Origin: Mauremys mutica
Taxonomy: Eukaryota > Chordata > Testudines > Geoemydidae
Direction of reading: 5' to 3'
Length of the DNA: 64,000 nt
Assembly (NCBI RefSeq): GCF_020497125.1
Contig: NC_059081.1
Coordinates: forward strand, 56,936,768 to 57,000,767
The notes beneath the pieces were generated by a model that saw nothing but the letters and a program-made list of their open reading frames with translations, was not told the origin of the DNA and ran no database searches. Below, piece by piece: positions 47,074-58,190 of this stretch (position 1 is the stretch's first letter; each line of letters starts with the position of its first letter). The translations under genes and the position numbers were made by a program.

Positions 47074-48997
47074 TTACTAAACCTATGAAAGGTCTTTGTA
47101 ACATACATCTTTATACACATAATTGATCTTCGATGGACATGCTCATTTAATAGTGTCATTCTTAAAACTGTAGGTGTATCAGAAGGTTTTACAAAGGCAG
47201 GACAAAAATGGTTTTGTTTGAGATTTACTCTTCTTCCAATAGGAGCATTGACTTTTTTTGCATATGGTAGTGACTGCTAAATCATAAAAAGGGTAACTGT
47301 CCAAATACAATATGGTATAGTGGTCATGTGTTGACCTGACAGTGTCTGTTGCAGCAGAAGGGTGCTAGCATATAATGTTGCTCTATTTGCCTAAAAGGGT
47401 GTGGAAAAAGTATGGTACAGTGGGGCCTGGTTCATGATTGGGGTGTCTAGGTGCTGCAATAAAGCAAATAATTATTTATTCTAATAATTATGGTGATGAA
47501 CTGTAATTTCTTTGGACTTGATTCTCTTCTCACACTGGTGTAAAACAGAAGTGAGTCCATTGACATCAGTGGAGTTACCTTGGTCTGAAACTGATGCAAG
47601 ACCCTGTGACTTTTTTAATGTTTGTGGTAAAGCATGGCTTTTGTTTTTAACGACCTTAAATTCTCATGCTAGATTTGATTAACTTCTTGAAACTTCTAAA
47701 TGGCTTGTAGTACTTTGTATCAGGTTTGCAGTACTGTACACTTACTGCAGGTTTGATTCATGTCAGGATAGACTCAGCCCTTGCTATGTTCAAAGTAGGT
47801 GAAACCGTTTACTGCATGAGGTACTTTGGAAGAGACCTGTCAAACTGAGGTCCCCTCCGTGTCCCATATATATATTAGAGATCTCACAGCATGATTCTTA
47901 AAAGGGATTTGTCTCATTGCCCTTAGCCAAGAATACCATCCAATAGACACAACTGTGCAGCATACTGTGTATTGTATGCTGCCTATGTTTATGTAGTGTT
48001 CAGTGCTGCGGCTTTTGACAGCTGTGGCAATTTTGCCATTGGGCCAATAATCTATAAAGTGCTTTGAGATGGAAGTTGCTTTTTATATATATATAGAAAA
48101 TAAAGCTGCAAAAGCAAGGAAATGGTGAATTAAGGCAATCTCAGCATTCTGAATTCACACTGTTATTGCCTACTTTGGCAACCCATGGTACTGTATGCAA
48201 ATTCAACCATTGATCTTCCACCTCTTGAGAAAGACTGATGTGTTACTATTCTTTATCCTAACAGGGTGAACTAAGATTCTCATAACTCATGACTCCCTTG
48301 CTTCCTTAGGTTGCACTGTGTCTGACCCTTAGCGTTGTTTTGATTCTTTTAATTCATTTCCTTGTAGGAGGCCTCTAACTGCCCTTCAGATGCCTGGTTT
48401 TCAGAGCTGCTGAACACCCAAAATTATAATTGAAGTTAATTGGAACTGTGTGTGCTCAGCTCCTCTGAAACTCAGGTCCCACCAAAGGGTGGTACTTCCC
48501 AAAGCATTTTAATGAGACTTGCCAAAGATCAAAACCAGATTTGTTAAGCCAGGGGTTTGTTATATTGAACAAGGATAATTATGCAGTTGCAAAGGTCTGT
48601 TAAACCCTAACAAGGTTAGTTATTCTCCTATTGAAATATTATTAAAAAAGAAATAAACCAATGAAAACTCAACAGTTAATCAGACTCAATAGCATGTTTT
48701 TATAGCCTGAACATTTTAGAACTTTCATTTTCAAAATAATACTAAAAGGGGGTGGCTTGGTTCATGTCAAATACTCAATGACTGTAAATTCTATAAAAAT
48801 TAAGCCAAGGTTACCGTAGAGTATGGCAAAAAAGGAACAATTTATGCCATGGTATAGGCCTCAATCTTGGAATTAACTCCAAGCAGACAGACCTCAGCGC
48901 CTGTGTAGATCTTGCTGCAGCATCATGGCCCATTTTGGCTGCTGAAGTCTTCAGAAATGGCTTAACAGATAAAAATCATCTTGTGGCTTGGTGGTAA
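47074..48997. other. Non-coding stretch with repeat fragments
   Basis: Contains a SINE tail fragment at 47420-47480 (GGGGCCTGGTTCATGATTGG), a palindromic copy at 47512-47600 (GACTTGATTCTCTTCTCACA, GTCCATTGACATCAGTGGAG) and a SINE tail at 48053-48095 (AAGTGCTTTGAGATGGAAG). No gene recognised. Confidence 0.45.
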
Positions 48998-48998
48998 A

Positions 48999-49206
48999 TG
49001 TGGCCTAGTAGATAGCGCACTGGATTGGGACTCGGGAGATCTAGCTTCTAGTCCCAACTCTACAACTTGCCTGTGGATTATCTTGAGCCCAGTCATTTCA
49101 CCTTCCTGTGCCTCAATTTCCCTATCGGTAAAATGGAGGAAATGATACTAACCTTCCTCCATAAAGCACTTTCTGATACGTTAGATATTATCATTATTAT
49201 TATTCA
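48999..49206 (+). repeat. tRNA-derived SINE, well preserved
   Basis: The head TGGCCTAGTAGATAGCGCAC with GGGACTCGGGAGATCTAGC and the B-box region TCTAGTCCCAACTC, then TGCCTCAATTTCCCTATCGG and a terminal ATTATTATTATT. This is the best full-length copy here. Confidence 0.8.
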
Positions 49207-51086
49207 CTACCATGCAAAGAGACCAGGGTTAGAGTGCAGTCTTGGTCTCTTGCACTATACGTCAGGAATGCTGTGGAGAGAATACACTGGGCAAGCACAG
49301 GTCAGAGAGCCTTGCTGAGCTGTATCCCTTCTGGATGGACTATAAAGGGAGTCATATCCAGCACTCTTCAGACACTAGGATGGTGGCACCAGCAATGATT
49401 TGGCGAGTGTTCTGTGAGCATTGGAAGGGAGAGCTCTTGTAAATTGAATTAAAAGGTAAGTAATAGAAAGAATGGGACATGGAGGAGTTCTGGGGGTTGT
49501 GTGTGTGACATGCTCTCAAAATATTAAAATACAATATTTGGGATTTTAGTGGCGATGTAGAAATGGATATTTGCTGCTGTAATAAAAAAAAATACTGTGC
49601 ATTACTGTAAGAGATGGCCATGAACCCAAAGAAGTGAGGACGTTTGGAATCATATCTGCCATAGAAACCCTAAACAAGCTTTTTTATACTTCCCAGTTAC
49701 AGCACATGTGGTACACAGGAGGTCAAAGAACTGTGTATGCCATATATGCTGTAATGCAGGGATGCTGCATGGCTAAGAAAGTTGTGCTTTTCTCAGTGCT
49801 GACTTGCTGTGCTTTCTGTGTATGTCAGAATTTCAGTGCTATTTTAACAGAGCTTTTGTGTGTAGGTTTCTTCTGTTGTCAACAGTGTAGTGACAGTGCA
49901 TATCAAATATGTGTTCTTAGGGCTTGTTTCTGCATTGATGTAAATGAGAGCAGAATCTGGACCAAAATTTTGACTTTTTCCAACGATATTCCCCCAGAAT
50001 CCAAACAAGGCTTTGTCTATATTAAGGACTATCTGTCTTCACCTAGAATTTAGCAAATCAAATGAGAAAAAATTATATCCCCTTCAAAATGACTAAACCA
50101 GTCTATACAATTTAAAAAAGTGCATCCAGGCTGATAACTTGTATGCCAAGCGTCAGCCTCATGTGATGTGATATGAATGATCTATAGCAACTCCTTGAAA
50201 TTAGAACTCAGCAAGAGAAATGCTGGCAAATCCTAACTATTGCATGTTAGAAGCAAGACTATAATATTCATGTGATTACTGACAGATGTGAGCATTCCTC
50301 AGTGGGCAACATCAAGAATTTCAGTACATTGAACTCCCAAAGATTTATTCACCCAAATGACAGGCTCTCAGAATAGAATCACTCATACCGAGAACACTCC
50401 TTTCAGCAATTCTTGTAAATAGCCCATTCAATGTGCCATTCCATTTTGTATGCAAAATGCATATAAAATATTAAGGCCAAGATAGGTGCTTCATGACTGA
50501 AAACTTGCATGTATTTCTGGTAAGTGTTGTGTACTTTACAGTAACTTTTTCACATAATTAAATCTGTGGAAATTCCATTCTGTTGTGTAGGAACTGATTT
50601 CCCAGTTCATAGGTTTCATTCTCTTGTGTAAATCACTAAAGATTACTTGGCTGAGCAGCTCTCCATTGAAATGGCACTGACCAGCACTGGTTAGACAACC
50701 AAGTCTGCTTTGCCCCCTTTAGGTCTTAGGCTTTATCTTGGTATTCAGGCTTTTGAATTCTTATTATGAAAAATGTGCATTATCTTTCAACCTTCCATGA
50801 GTATGATACCATAGTAGCAACATTTAGATCAAAGTGGCAGCATAAGGAGAAGATGCACCTTTTCAAGAGTCTTGGTCTCACACAAATACCAGATTTATGA
50901 GAGACTCTGGGATCTGTGGATATCAGCTAATGGCAGTTTTAGAAACCCATTGGACTTTCTGCTTTGGTAGAATGCCATGTTCTGTCTTGGTTCCGCTTCA
51001 GTTGTTCAGATATAATTAAAATTTTAAGGCTTTCCTTAAATTTGTCTGAATCCTATGCTTAACTCTTTGTTAACCTGCACGCTATC
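49207..51086. other. Non-coding stretch, nothing recognised
   Basis: The 139-codon frame at 49634-50053 is AT-rich, Cys-rich by chance and contains a dispersed-repeat fragment near 49920-49965. I do not call it a gene. Confidence 0.4.
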
Positions 51087-51089
51087 TTA

Positions 51090-53197
51090 GGCCTGGTCTA
51101 CACTACGTGTTTAAACCGGTTTAAGGAGCGTAAAACCGATTTAACGCCACACCCGTCCACACTAAGAGGCCCTTTATATCGATATAAAGGGCTCTTTAAA
51201 CCGGTTTCTGTACTCCTCCCTAACGAGAGGAGTAGCGCTAGTATCGGTATTACCATATCGGATTAGGGTTAGTGTGGCCGCAGATCGACGGTATTGGCCT
51301 CCGGGTGGTATCCCACAGTGCACCACTGACCGCTCTGGACAGCAATCTGAACTCGGATGCAGTGGCCAGGTAGACAGGAAAAGCCCCACGAACTTTTGAA
51401 TATTTCCTGTTTGCCCAGCGTGGAGCTCCGATCAGCACGTGTGGCGAGGCAGTTAAAAATCAAAATAAAGAAAGAGCTCCAGCATGGACCATGCGGATGT
51501 GATTGCTGTAAGGGCAGGCAAATCTGTTCTATCAGCGCTCCGTTACAGAAGACAAAATTCAAAATCATTTTTAAAGAATCTCCAGACAGACGCCATAGCA
51601 GGGACTCAGCTCACTGCTGCATGACAAGCGTAACGAAAAGCCAAAGAATCAAATGGATGCTTATGGCCTGGAGGACTCAAGCTATCCCACAGTTCTTGCA
51701 GTCTCCGAAAAGTATTTGCATTCTTGGCTGAGCTCCAAATTCTTCTAGGGTCAAACACAGTGTCCGCGGTGGGTCAGGGCATAGCTCGGCAATTTACGCA
51801 CCCCCCACCCACCCCCAGAAGTGAAAGGGAAAACAATCCTCTCTTGACTCTTTTACATGTCACCCTATCTTTACTGAATGCTGCAGATAGACACGATGCT
51901 GCAGCACTCAACACCAACATCCTTGCTCCCCCCTGCCATGGGTGGCTGATGGTGCAATAAGACTGATATCCATTGTCATCATCAGCCTATTGGCACATGG
52001 GGCAGTGCAAAAGGACTGGTAACCATGCCGACTAGCATCAGTTAGGTCGATCAAGGGTGCCTGCCCCTAATTTTTCCTGGTAGATGGTGCAATATGGCTG
52101 GTAACCGTCTTCATCATAGCAACAGGGGGCTGAGCTTCATCAGCCCCCACCATTCATGTGTAAAGAAAAGATTCAGTTGCCCCTGGACTAGCAGTGGGAT
52201 GCTGGGTTCCTCTCCTACACACTGCTTAATGTCCTGTCTGGACTATCATAGCAGCTGGAGGCTGCCTTCCACTCATTTCTCACTAACAAGTCACTGTGTC
52301 ATCACACAAGTGGGGGGACAATGCTATGGTAGCCCAGGAAGGCTGGGGGAAGAACAGAATGAACAGGTGGGGTTGTTGCAGGAGCACCCCCTTGTGAATA
52401 GCATACAGCTCATAATTTCTGCAGGATCTGACACAGAGCAGCTGTGCTCTCTGGTTATGATATACAGTGGTTCTCTAGTACACTTGCCCATATTCTAGGC
52501 AGGACTGATTCTATTTTTAGATACCAAAAAGGAGGGATTGACTCAGGGAGTCATTCCCAATTTTGGCTTTTGCGCCCCTGGCTAAGAGCAGCCAGGGGCA
52601 CTTATGACAGCAACAGATGGTGCAGTGCAAAAGGACTGGTAGCCACGATCATCTTATTACCAATTTATGGTATGGTAGATGGTGCAATATGGCTGGTAAC
52701 CATCTCTGCTGTCATGCAAAAGCAAAAGCATGCTGCTGTGTAGCGCTGCTGAATCGCCTCTGTGAGCGGCATCTAGTACACATACGGTGACAGTCACAAA
52801 AGGCAAAACAGGCTCCATGATTGCCATGCTATGGCATCTGCCAGGGCAATCCAGGGAAAAAAGGCATGAAATGCTTGTCTGCCGTTGCTTTCCCAGCGGA
52901 AGGAGTGACTGACGACATTTACCCAGAACCACCCGCAACAATGATTTTTGCCCCATCAGGCACTGGGATCTCAACCCGGAAATTCCAAGGGGCGGGGGAG
53001 GCTGCGGGAACTATGGGATAGCTACAGAATAGCTACCCACAGTGCAATGCTCCAGAAATCGATGCTAGCCTCGGACCGTGGACGCACACCACCGATTTAA
53101 TGTGTTTAGTGTGGCCGCGCACACTCGATTTTATACAATCTGTTTTGCTAAACCGGTTTATGTAAATTTGGAATAATCCCATAGTGTAGACGTACCC
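51090..53197. mobile_element. Complete non-autonomous PIF/Harbinger element (2.1 kb)
   Basis: It starts GGCCTGGTCTACACTACG. The right end, inverted, starts GGGTACGTCTACACTATG. The 3-bp target duplication TTA (51087-51089 and 53198-53200) is typical of PIF/Harbinger. Subterminal features include a 24-bp palindrome (51169-51192) and three AAACCGGTTT palindromes. Around 51430-51680 (+) a heavily mutated N-terminal part of a Myb/SANT-like gene can be followed (ATTGCTGTAAGGGCAGGCAA and GTTCTATCAGCGCTCCG are the recognisable parts). No transposase is present, so mobility would need an enzyme from elsewhere. The overlapping ORFs at 51269-52974 are relics or chance. Confidence 0.85.
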
Positions 53198-53200
53198 TTA

Positions 53201-53529
53201 GCTGCAGAAAGGCTTAGCAGTAGCTTTTCTTTTGTTTCTCTTTTGCTGCTGCTATTTTCCTCCACTGATAGTGATTGTAGATCACACTTCTCTCTGCTCC
53301 ATATTAGTGCTGTCATAATGACTCTCCTAAGTTTCTTTCAAGTGATTTAGACAGTTCTGTTGTGACAGGAGATACCCCTGTTCCTTAGGACCTCCCCGCC
53401 TCCCATTCATTCTCTGTTACTGGAAATTCTAACAAAGGTCATAGAGAACTTGTTTGTTTGCTTGTTTGCTTGTAGTGTTTCTTCACACACACTGAAAAAA
53501 CACACCTTTAAAAAAAAAGGTACTGTTCA
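53201..53529. other. Non-coding stretch, nothing recognised
   Basis: Contains a (GTTT/GCTT) run near 53451-53472. No gene. Confidence 0.45.
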
Positions 53530-53840
53530 CCAAAAAATAGTTTATTTTCCCCTTTTGACAAAATTGGAAAATGAAAAATGTAGTAATTTAGCTTTGTTTG
53601 GAGGGGGGTTTCTTCTTGGTTTATCATTTTTTCTCCCCCTACTTTCTCTTCCTCTCCCCCACCCCCTGTTTGTCAGTGGCAAAAAAGGGGGATTAGTAGG
53701 ACAGAAAAATGAAGCATTTACTGAACAATTTCAAATACCCAAAAAATCATTCTTTTTCCATACTTGTGAAACAAAAATGAATTTGACATTTTCAAAATGT
53801 CTCATGTTTAAATTTTTCCATTTGTGACCAGTTCTCTAAC
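53530..53840. repeat. Decayed AT-rich MITE
   Basis: It ends TTTGTGACCAGTTCTCTAA, like the CAGCTCTAA end at 20986, and has GGAAAATGAAAAATG-type runs. The 125-codon frame across it is not a gene. Confidence 0.4.
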
Positions 53841-54411
53841 CCGGGAGTTGCATCCCTCAGGGGATTCGTAAACAGTTTTGAGGGAGTCAATCATGACAAC
53901 TCTCCCTTTCTTTATAGCTGGATGGGAATGGGGATTGCAAAACTTTTTTCTGTTGTAACACGGGGCCATGGCATGGAATACCACTCCTCACACATTTCTT
54001 TCTAGATTATTTTTATTTTCTTAAACAACAGATAAATTATACTCTGTAAGGATGAAATACAGTATCATTATAAACTAAATTTATATCAATATATAACAGT
54101 ATTTTTGTTTAAGGTGTCTATCTGATTTGTATAAAACTATAAACACTCTAAAAAATACAATCTTGCAAAATTCCACTCAGGATTTTTGTTTTGTTTTTGT
54201 GGAGGATGAATGATGATGGATGGGAGAATAGTTTTTGTGAATGGAGTATTGAAGTTTTATGACAGTTTTGGAAGGATGAATATAAACCGCAATATTTTTA
54301 CAAATTGAGATTGTATCAAATGTAACCTTAAACATACTGTAACATTTCAATGCCTCTCATACTTTCATATATTGAAAGTTTGCACAAAAGGTCTGTCAAA
54401 CTCAGGCCTAG
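53841..54411. other. Non-coding stretch, nothing recognised
   Basis: AT-rich, no supported feature. Confidence 0.45.
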
Positions 54412-54570
54412 TGTGGTCTAGTGGAGGGTGCTGGACTGGGAGTCAGGAGACCTAAGTTCTCTTCCCAACTTTGCCAATGAGCTGCTGCATGACATAGGAC
54501 AAGTCACTTCACCTTGTGCCTCTATGTTTGTAGATCAGGATCGCGCTAAGGAACTGTTAGTGCATGGCAG
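54412..54570 (+). repeat. tRNA-derived SINE head
   Basis: TGTGGTCTAGTGGAGGGTGC, CTGGACTGGGAGTCAGGAG and ACCTAAGTTCTCTTCCC give clear A-box-like and B-box-like parts. The tail is cut off before the CR1 fragment at 54591. Confidence 0.75.
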
Positions 54571-54590
54571 CATGGTCCACAAAAACATTT

Positions 54591-54724
54591 AGAACATAAG
54601 AATGGCCATATTTGATCAGACCAATGGTCCATCTAGCCCAGTATCCTGTCTTCTGACAGTGGCCAGTGCAGGTGCTTCAGAAGGAATGAACACAATATGG
54701 CAATCTTCAAGTGATCCATTCCCT
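54591..54724 (-). repeat. CR1 LINE 3' end, reverse orientation
   Basis: AGAACATAAGAATGGCCATA, TCAGACCAATGGTCCATCTA and TCCTGTCTTCTGACAGTGGC are the inverse of the standard turtle CR1 3' end. Confidence 0.8.
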
Positions 54725-56016
54725 CTCCACTTACTGCATAGCACCTAGTGCAGGGGAGATTTACTTCCCAGCTTGGTGTGAATAAGTCACAGATAATAAC
54801 TGTATAACACATAGAAACTTTATAGGGGAAAAGATCTGGATAAAGGTTGATCTGCTGTACCTCTCTCTGTATACTGGCCCATAGTTATTAGTTAGATTAC
54901 TGCACCAGAGGTACTTAAAGAGATCTGGCCAGCTGGGCATCTTTACACTGTCAAGTGTACAATTTATTCTGTCAAGGTTTTGGTATGTCACTTGGTTCTC
55001 AGCCTTGCTGTTCAGCTAGCTTCCTGCCAGAATTCAGCTTGATACTCATTGTCAACCATTCTATGTAGATGATCATGAATGAGGCTGTGTTTTAGGTCAG
55101 CTCCTTTAATACAATCTTGACAGTAGGTCTATATTTAAGTTCCCTGTATTATTACGCTGGAGGATAAAACTTGCCCTCTGCAACCTACATGCCAGGGTAT
55201 GTTTGCTTTTTCTCTTTGAACCATATGCCAAATGTTCAAAAGCCAACATGGTGTAACTCATTTTATCATGAATCTGCCCGTTGGCTGTAAGGTTTATCTG
55301 CAGTATCTGTATTGTGAATTTTCTGAAATGACATTTCTCTCTTTCAAAACAGCATGTTGTTGCTTCATCATCTCTTCTGAAGGCTTGATTCTGTCAGGCA
55401 CTGGTCACTCTTGACTGCCTGAGAAATTTAAGATCAATCCCTCTGTTTGTATAGCATGATTTTACCCAGTGCCTCTATGTCGTGGATTTTTCCCCCCTGC
55501 ACTTCTCATAAGAAGTTCCACCATAAAGAGACTTAGTACGATATTTATCACTGGATTCTGGTTTCTCAGCCGTTTGCCAGAAATGGATATTACTGTACTG
55601 CCTTTGTATGTTTATCTTGGCAAAGAACAGATCTTTGTCTTGTGATGCAGATTTATTGCTGAATACATCCCAGTCACAGCAACAATATATTTCATGTGTA
55701 AAGTTTGTTATATATCATTGTATTTTAGCTCCAAAAATGTAGTTTGTTTTTCTAATAGCAAATTCCAGATTTTCTGAAAGAGGAAGAGTATGCTGAATCA
55801 GCACTGCAATGAAAGAAAAGGCTAACAACTGTTACCCTTTTGCTACAGACATTTCCTCTGCTGAATGTCTACCAAAAAGAAAGAAAAAAAAGAAATAAAA
55901 AAAATACTTTGGCCATTGCCCAGTTATGCCTCCTGAGCCCAATCCTGCAACCTTTATTTATGGGAGTAATACTTACTCCTGTAAAGAGTCCCATTGAAGT
56001 CAGTGGTACTGCTAAC
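54725..56016. other. Non-coding stretch, nothing recognised
   Basis: No gene. A fragment near 55935-56010 (AATCCTGCAACCTTTATT, CCATTGAAGTCAGTGG) is another dispersed palindromic repeat. Confidence 0.45.
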
Positions 56017-56029
56017 ATGAATAAAGACT

Positions 56030-56221
56030 CGGGGTAGCTGTGTTAGTCTGTATCCACAAAAACAACAGGGAGTCCGGTGGCACCTTAAAGACTAACAGAT
56101 TTATTTAGGTATAAGCTTTCGTGGGTAAAAATTACAAAGAAGTGGGTTTTTTACCCACAAAAGCTTATGCCCAAATAAATCTGTTAGTCTTTAAGGTGCC
56201 GCCAGACTCCCTGTTGTTTTT
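56030..56221. mobile_element. 192-bp head-to-head retro-insertion
   Basis: Two arms of about 70-75 bp face each other around a short spacer. The left arm runs from CAACAGGGAGTCCGGTGGCA to GCTTTCGTGGGTAAAAA (about 56057-56132), and the right arm is its near-perfect inverse (56150-56221). The whole is flanked by ATGAATAAAGACT at 56017-56029 and 56222-56234, an exact 13-bp target duplication. A further stretch (CGGGGTAGCTGTGTTAGTC) precedes the left arm. The structure fits retro-insertion with 5' inversion (twin priming) or a Penelope-like element. Same family as the 66-bp insert at 2211. Confidence 0.8.
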
Positions 56222-56534
56222 ATGAATAAAGACTATTTGTTTAAGGTGTGTAGGATCAGGCCCTTTACTTATAAATATAAGTACAGTCAATGGGGCTGAA
56301 AAGGATATTGACCCAACAGTTGATCCTTGTTTGGATATCTCAGGGATGGTCTTTTCATAATGCGCAATGGAATCCTGTTGTTATAAAGACTGATTTGGGC
56401 AACTCCCATTGGGATTATTGTACCCAAATAATTACTACATCCAGATCCATGACCAGACTCAGATACACCATACTTGTTGTTGACTCTGAGCACCTGGTAA
56501 TATGCACTTACTGCCTTTTTATTTGAGGATCTTA

Positions 56535-56795
56535 GGTTACGTCTATACTGCAGATGGGAACCTGCTTCTGAGCCTGTGTAGACAGACTTACGTTAGTTCT
56601 GCTTGAGCTAGCACTGAATAGCAGTGTGCACATAGCAGCACAGGCAGCAGCTTGGGCTAACCACCGGAGCACAGGCTTAGGGGGTCAGATGGGCTTGGAC
56701 TCAGGCAGCGAGCCTGAGCCACCAACTGTGCTGCAAAAATCTCCCTACTGCTATTTTTAGTGCACTAGCTCGAGCTAGCGTTAGTCTACCCAGAC
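56535..56795. mobile_element. Harbinger-like MITE, right end missing
   Basis: TTA followed by GGTTACGTCTATACTGCAG matches the Harbinger end seen at 53197. The interior has inverted CTAGCTCGAGCTAGCG-type motifs. The expected right terminus is not found. Confidence 0.55.
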
Positions 56796-58114
56796 GACAT
56801 CATCTGTGCCCTGCCTCCAGCTAGTCCTTCACGCCCATGCTCCCACTCTGGGAAACACTTGTATAGATTTTCATCATGTGATGCTTCCTCACCTTTCTTA
56901 CGTGTTTAATGAGCAATGAAATAGTTAACAGTGGTGCTATTTAAGGTATCATCATTGGCATCTGAGTTAGCATAAAAAGGTATAGGGCAGTCCATCCCTC
57001 AGAACATGTTTCAGGCTCTCTGCAAACTCAGGTAGATATCTTTGCTTCAGTTACACTCAGGTCATATTCTGAAGGTTTCCTTCACAACAGTAACAGGTAG
57101 AAACTTACTCTTCTAAAAAAAAATGAAAGATCAGACTCTGGAGAATAATTGATCTGATTGTGCCCTCCCAGAGGGGCATGTCTTCCATTTTGGGAAACAC
57201 TTCAGCAGGGCAAACCATGTAGGAAACAACTCAGCCTAGTACATGAACCTATTTAGCTCTGAATAGACACTAAGAGCTGCTTTACTTTTATGTCAGGGAC
57301 TGCCCCTCTAGCTGACTGGCCCCACTGGCCATGTGAAAACTAGGAAAAAGTTGTGTTTTTAATTTTAGTGAACATGTATTAAAATCCTAGTGTAGGCAAG
57401 CAAATTGTAGTTTTTACATGTGTCAGCTGGTCCAGGGGGACTTGAAGTACACCTAGGATTTTAATATAGGTTTATTACCATGTTAAAAAACATACCTTTT
57501 TATAGTAAAGGAAAAGCCCACCTCAGGAAGGTCATACAGATTGCTTAATACCACTGACTGAAATGAGCACAGCTCATATGCAGTGCAGAATCCAAGCTAT
57601 AAGTCACACATTAGTTAAAATAACTTGTAGAGTCCTCTGTTGAAGCCTCTAGAGTTGTAAGCAGTGCAGGCTGATTACAGCCAGATTTATTTTTTATCCT
57701 CTTCCCCTTTTTTCTTAAAAACAAACAAACAGAACCACTAGGAAATTAAATTAAAAATAAATAACTTAAATGCAGTGTTGAGCTTGCAGGATTAAATGTG
57801 CAGGAGTCAGGAAATTCCAAAAGATAAGATTGCATTGGCAATGGCAACTCAGCCACGTCGCATACATGTAGAATTTTCCATTCAGCTTTCCCTTGTTAAC
57901 TGTAACATAACTTTTTTTTAGCATACCATAAAATATGCAGAATATGTCATGTGAGTAAGTGCACATTGCTGGATCAAAGACACTCAGAACAGAAGTGCCA
58001 AGTCATATGTCAGTTGCTGGGGCACAGCAGTAAATATACATGTGTTCCTAAAAAAATAAATAAATGCTTAAATCCTGAATAAATTACCAGTATAAAAGGT
58101 ACTGGTCTGCAGAC
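56796..58114. other. Non-coding stretch with one hairpin repeat
   Basis: At 57379-57468, ATTAAAATCCTAGTGTA is inverted as TACACCTAGGATTTTAAT, with GTGTAGG motifs, probably another old MITE. Nothing else recognised. Confidence 0.45.
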
Positions 58115-58190
58115 CCTGGGCCCAATTCAGATCTCCTTTAGACTGGGGTAAATGTGATTTCATTGGAATAACTCCAGATTTACAGCAAAG
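58115..58190. repeat. Dispersed palindromic repeat fragment
   Basis: GGGCCCAATTCAGATCTCC and GGAATAACTCCAGATTTAC resemble the CATTGAAGTCAATG palindrome family. Confidence 0.4.

Noticed and set aside
49634..50053. 139-codon frame with many Cys and aromatic residues
   Set aside because: No recognised domain, no splice or promoter context, and it overlaps a dispersed repeat fragment.
51269..52974. Frames of 99-134 codons on both strands
   Set aside because: They lie inside the Harbinger element. Only the stretch near 51430-51680 resembles the Myb-like gene, and it is heavily mutated.
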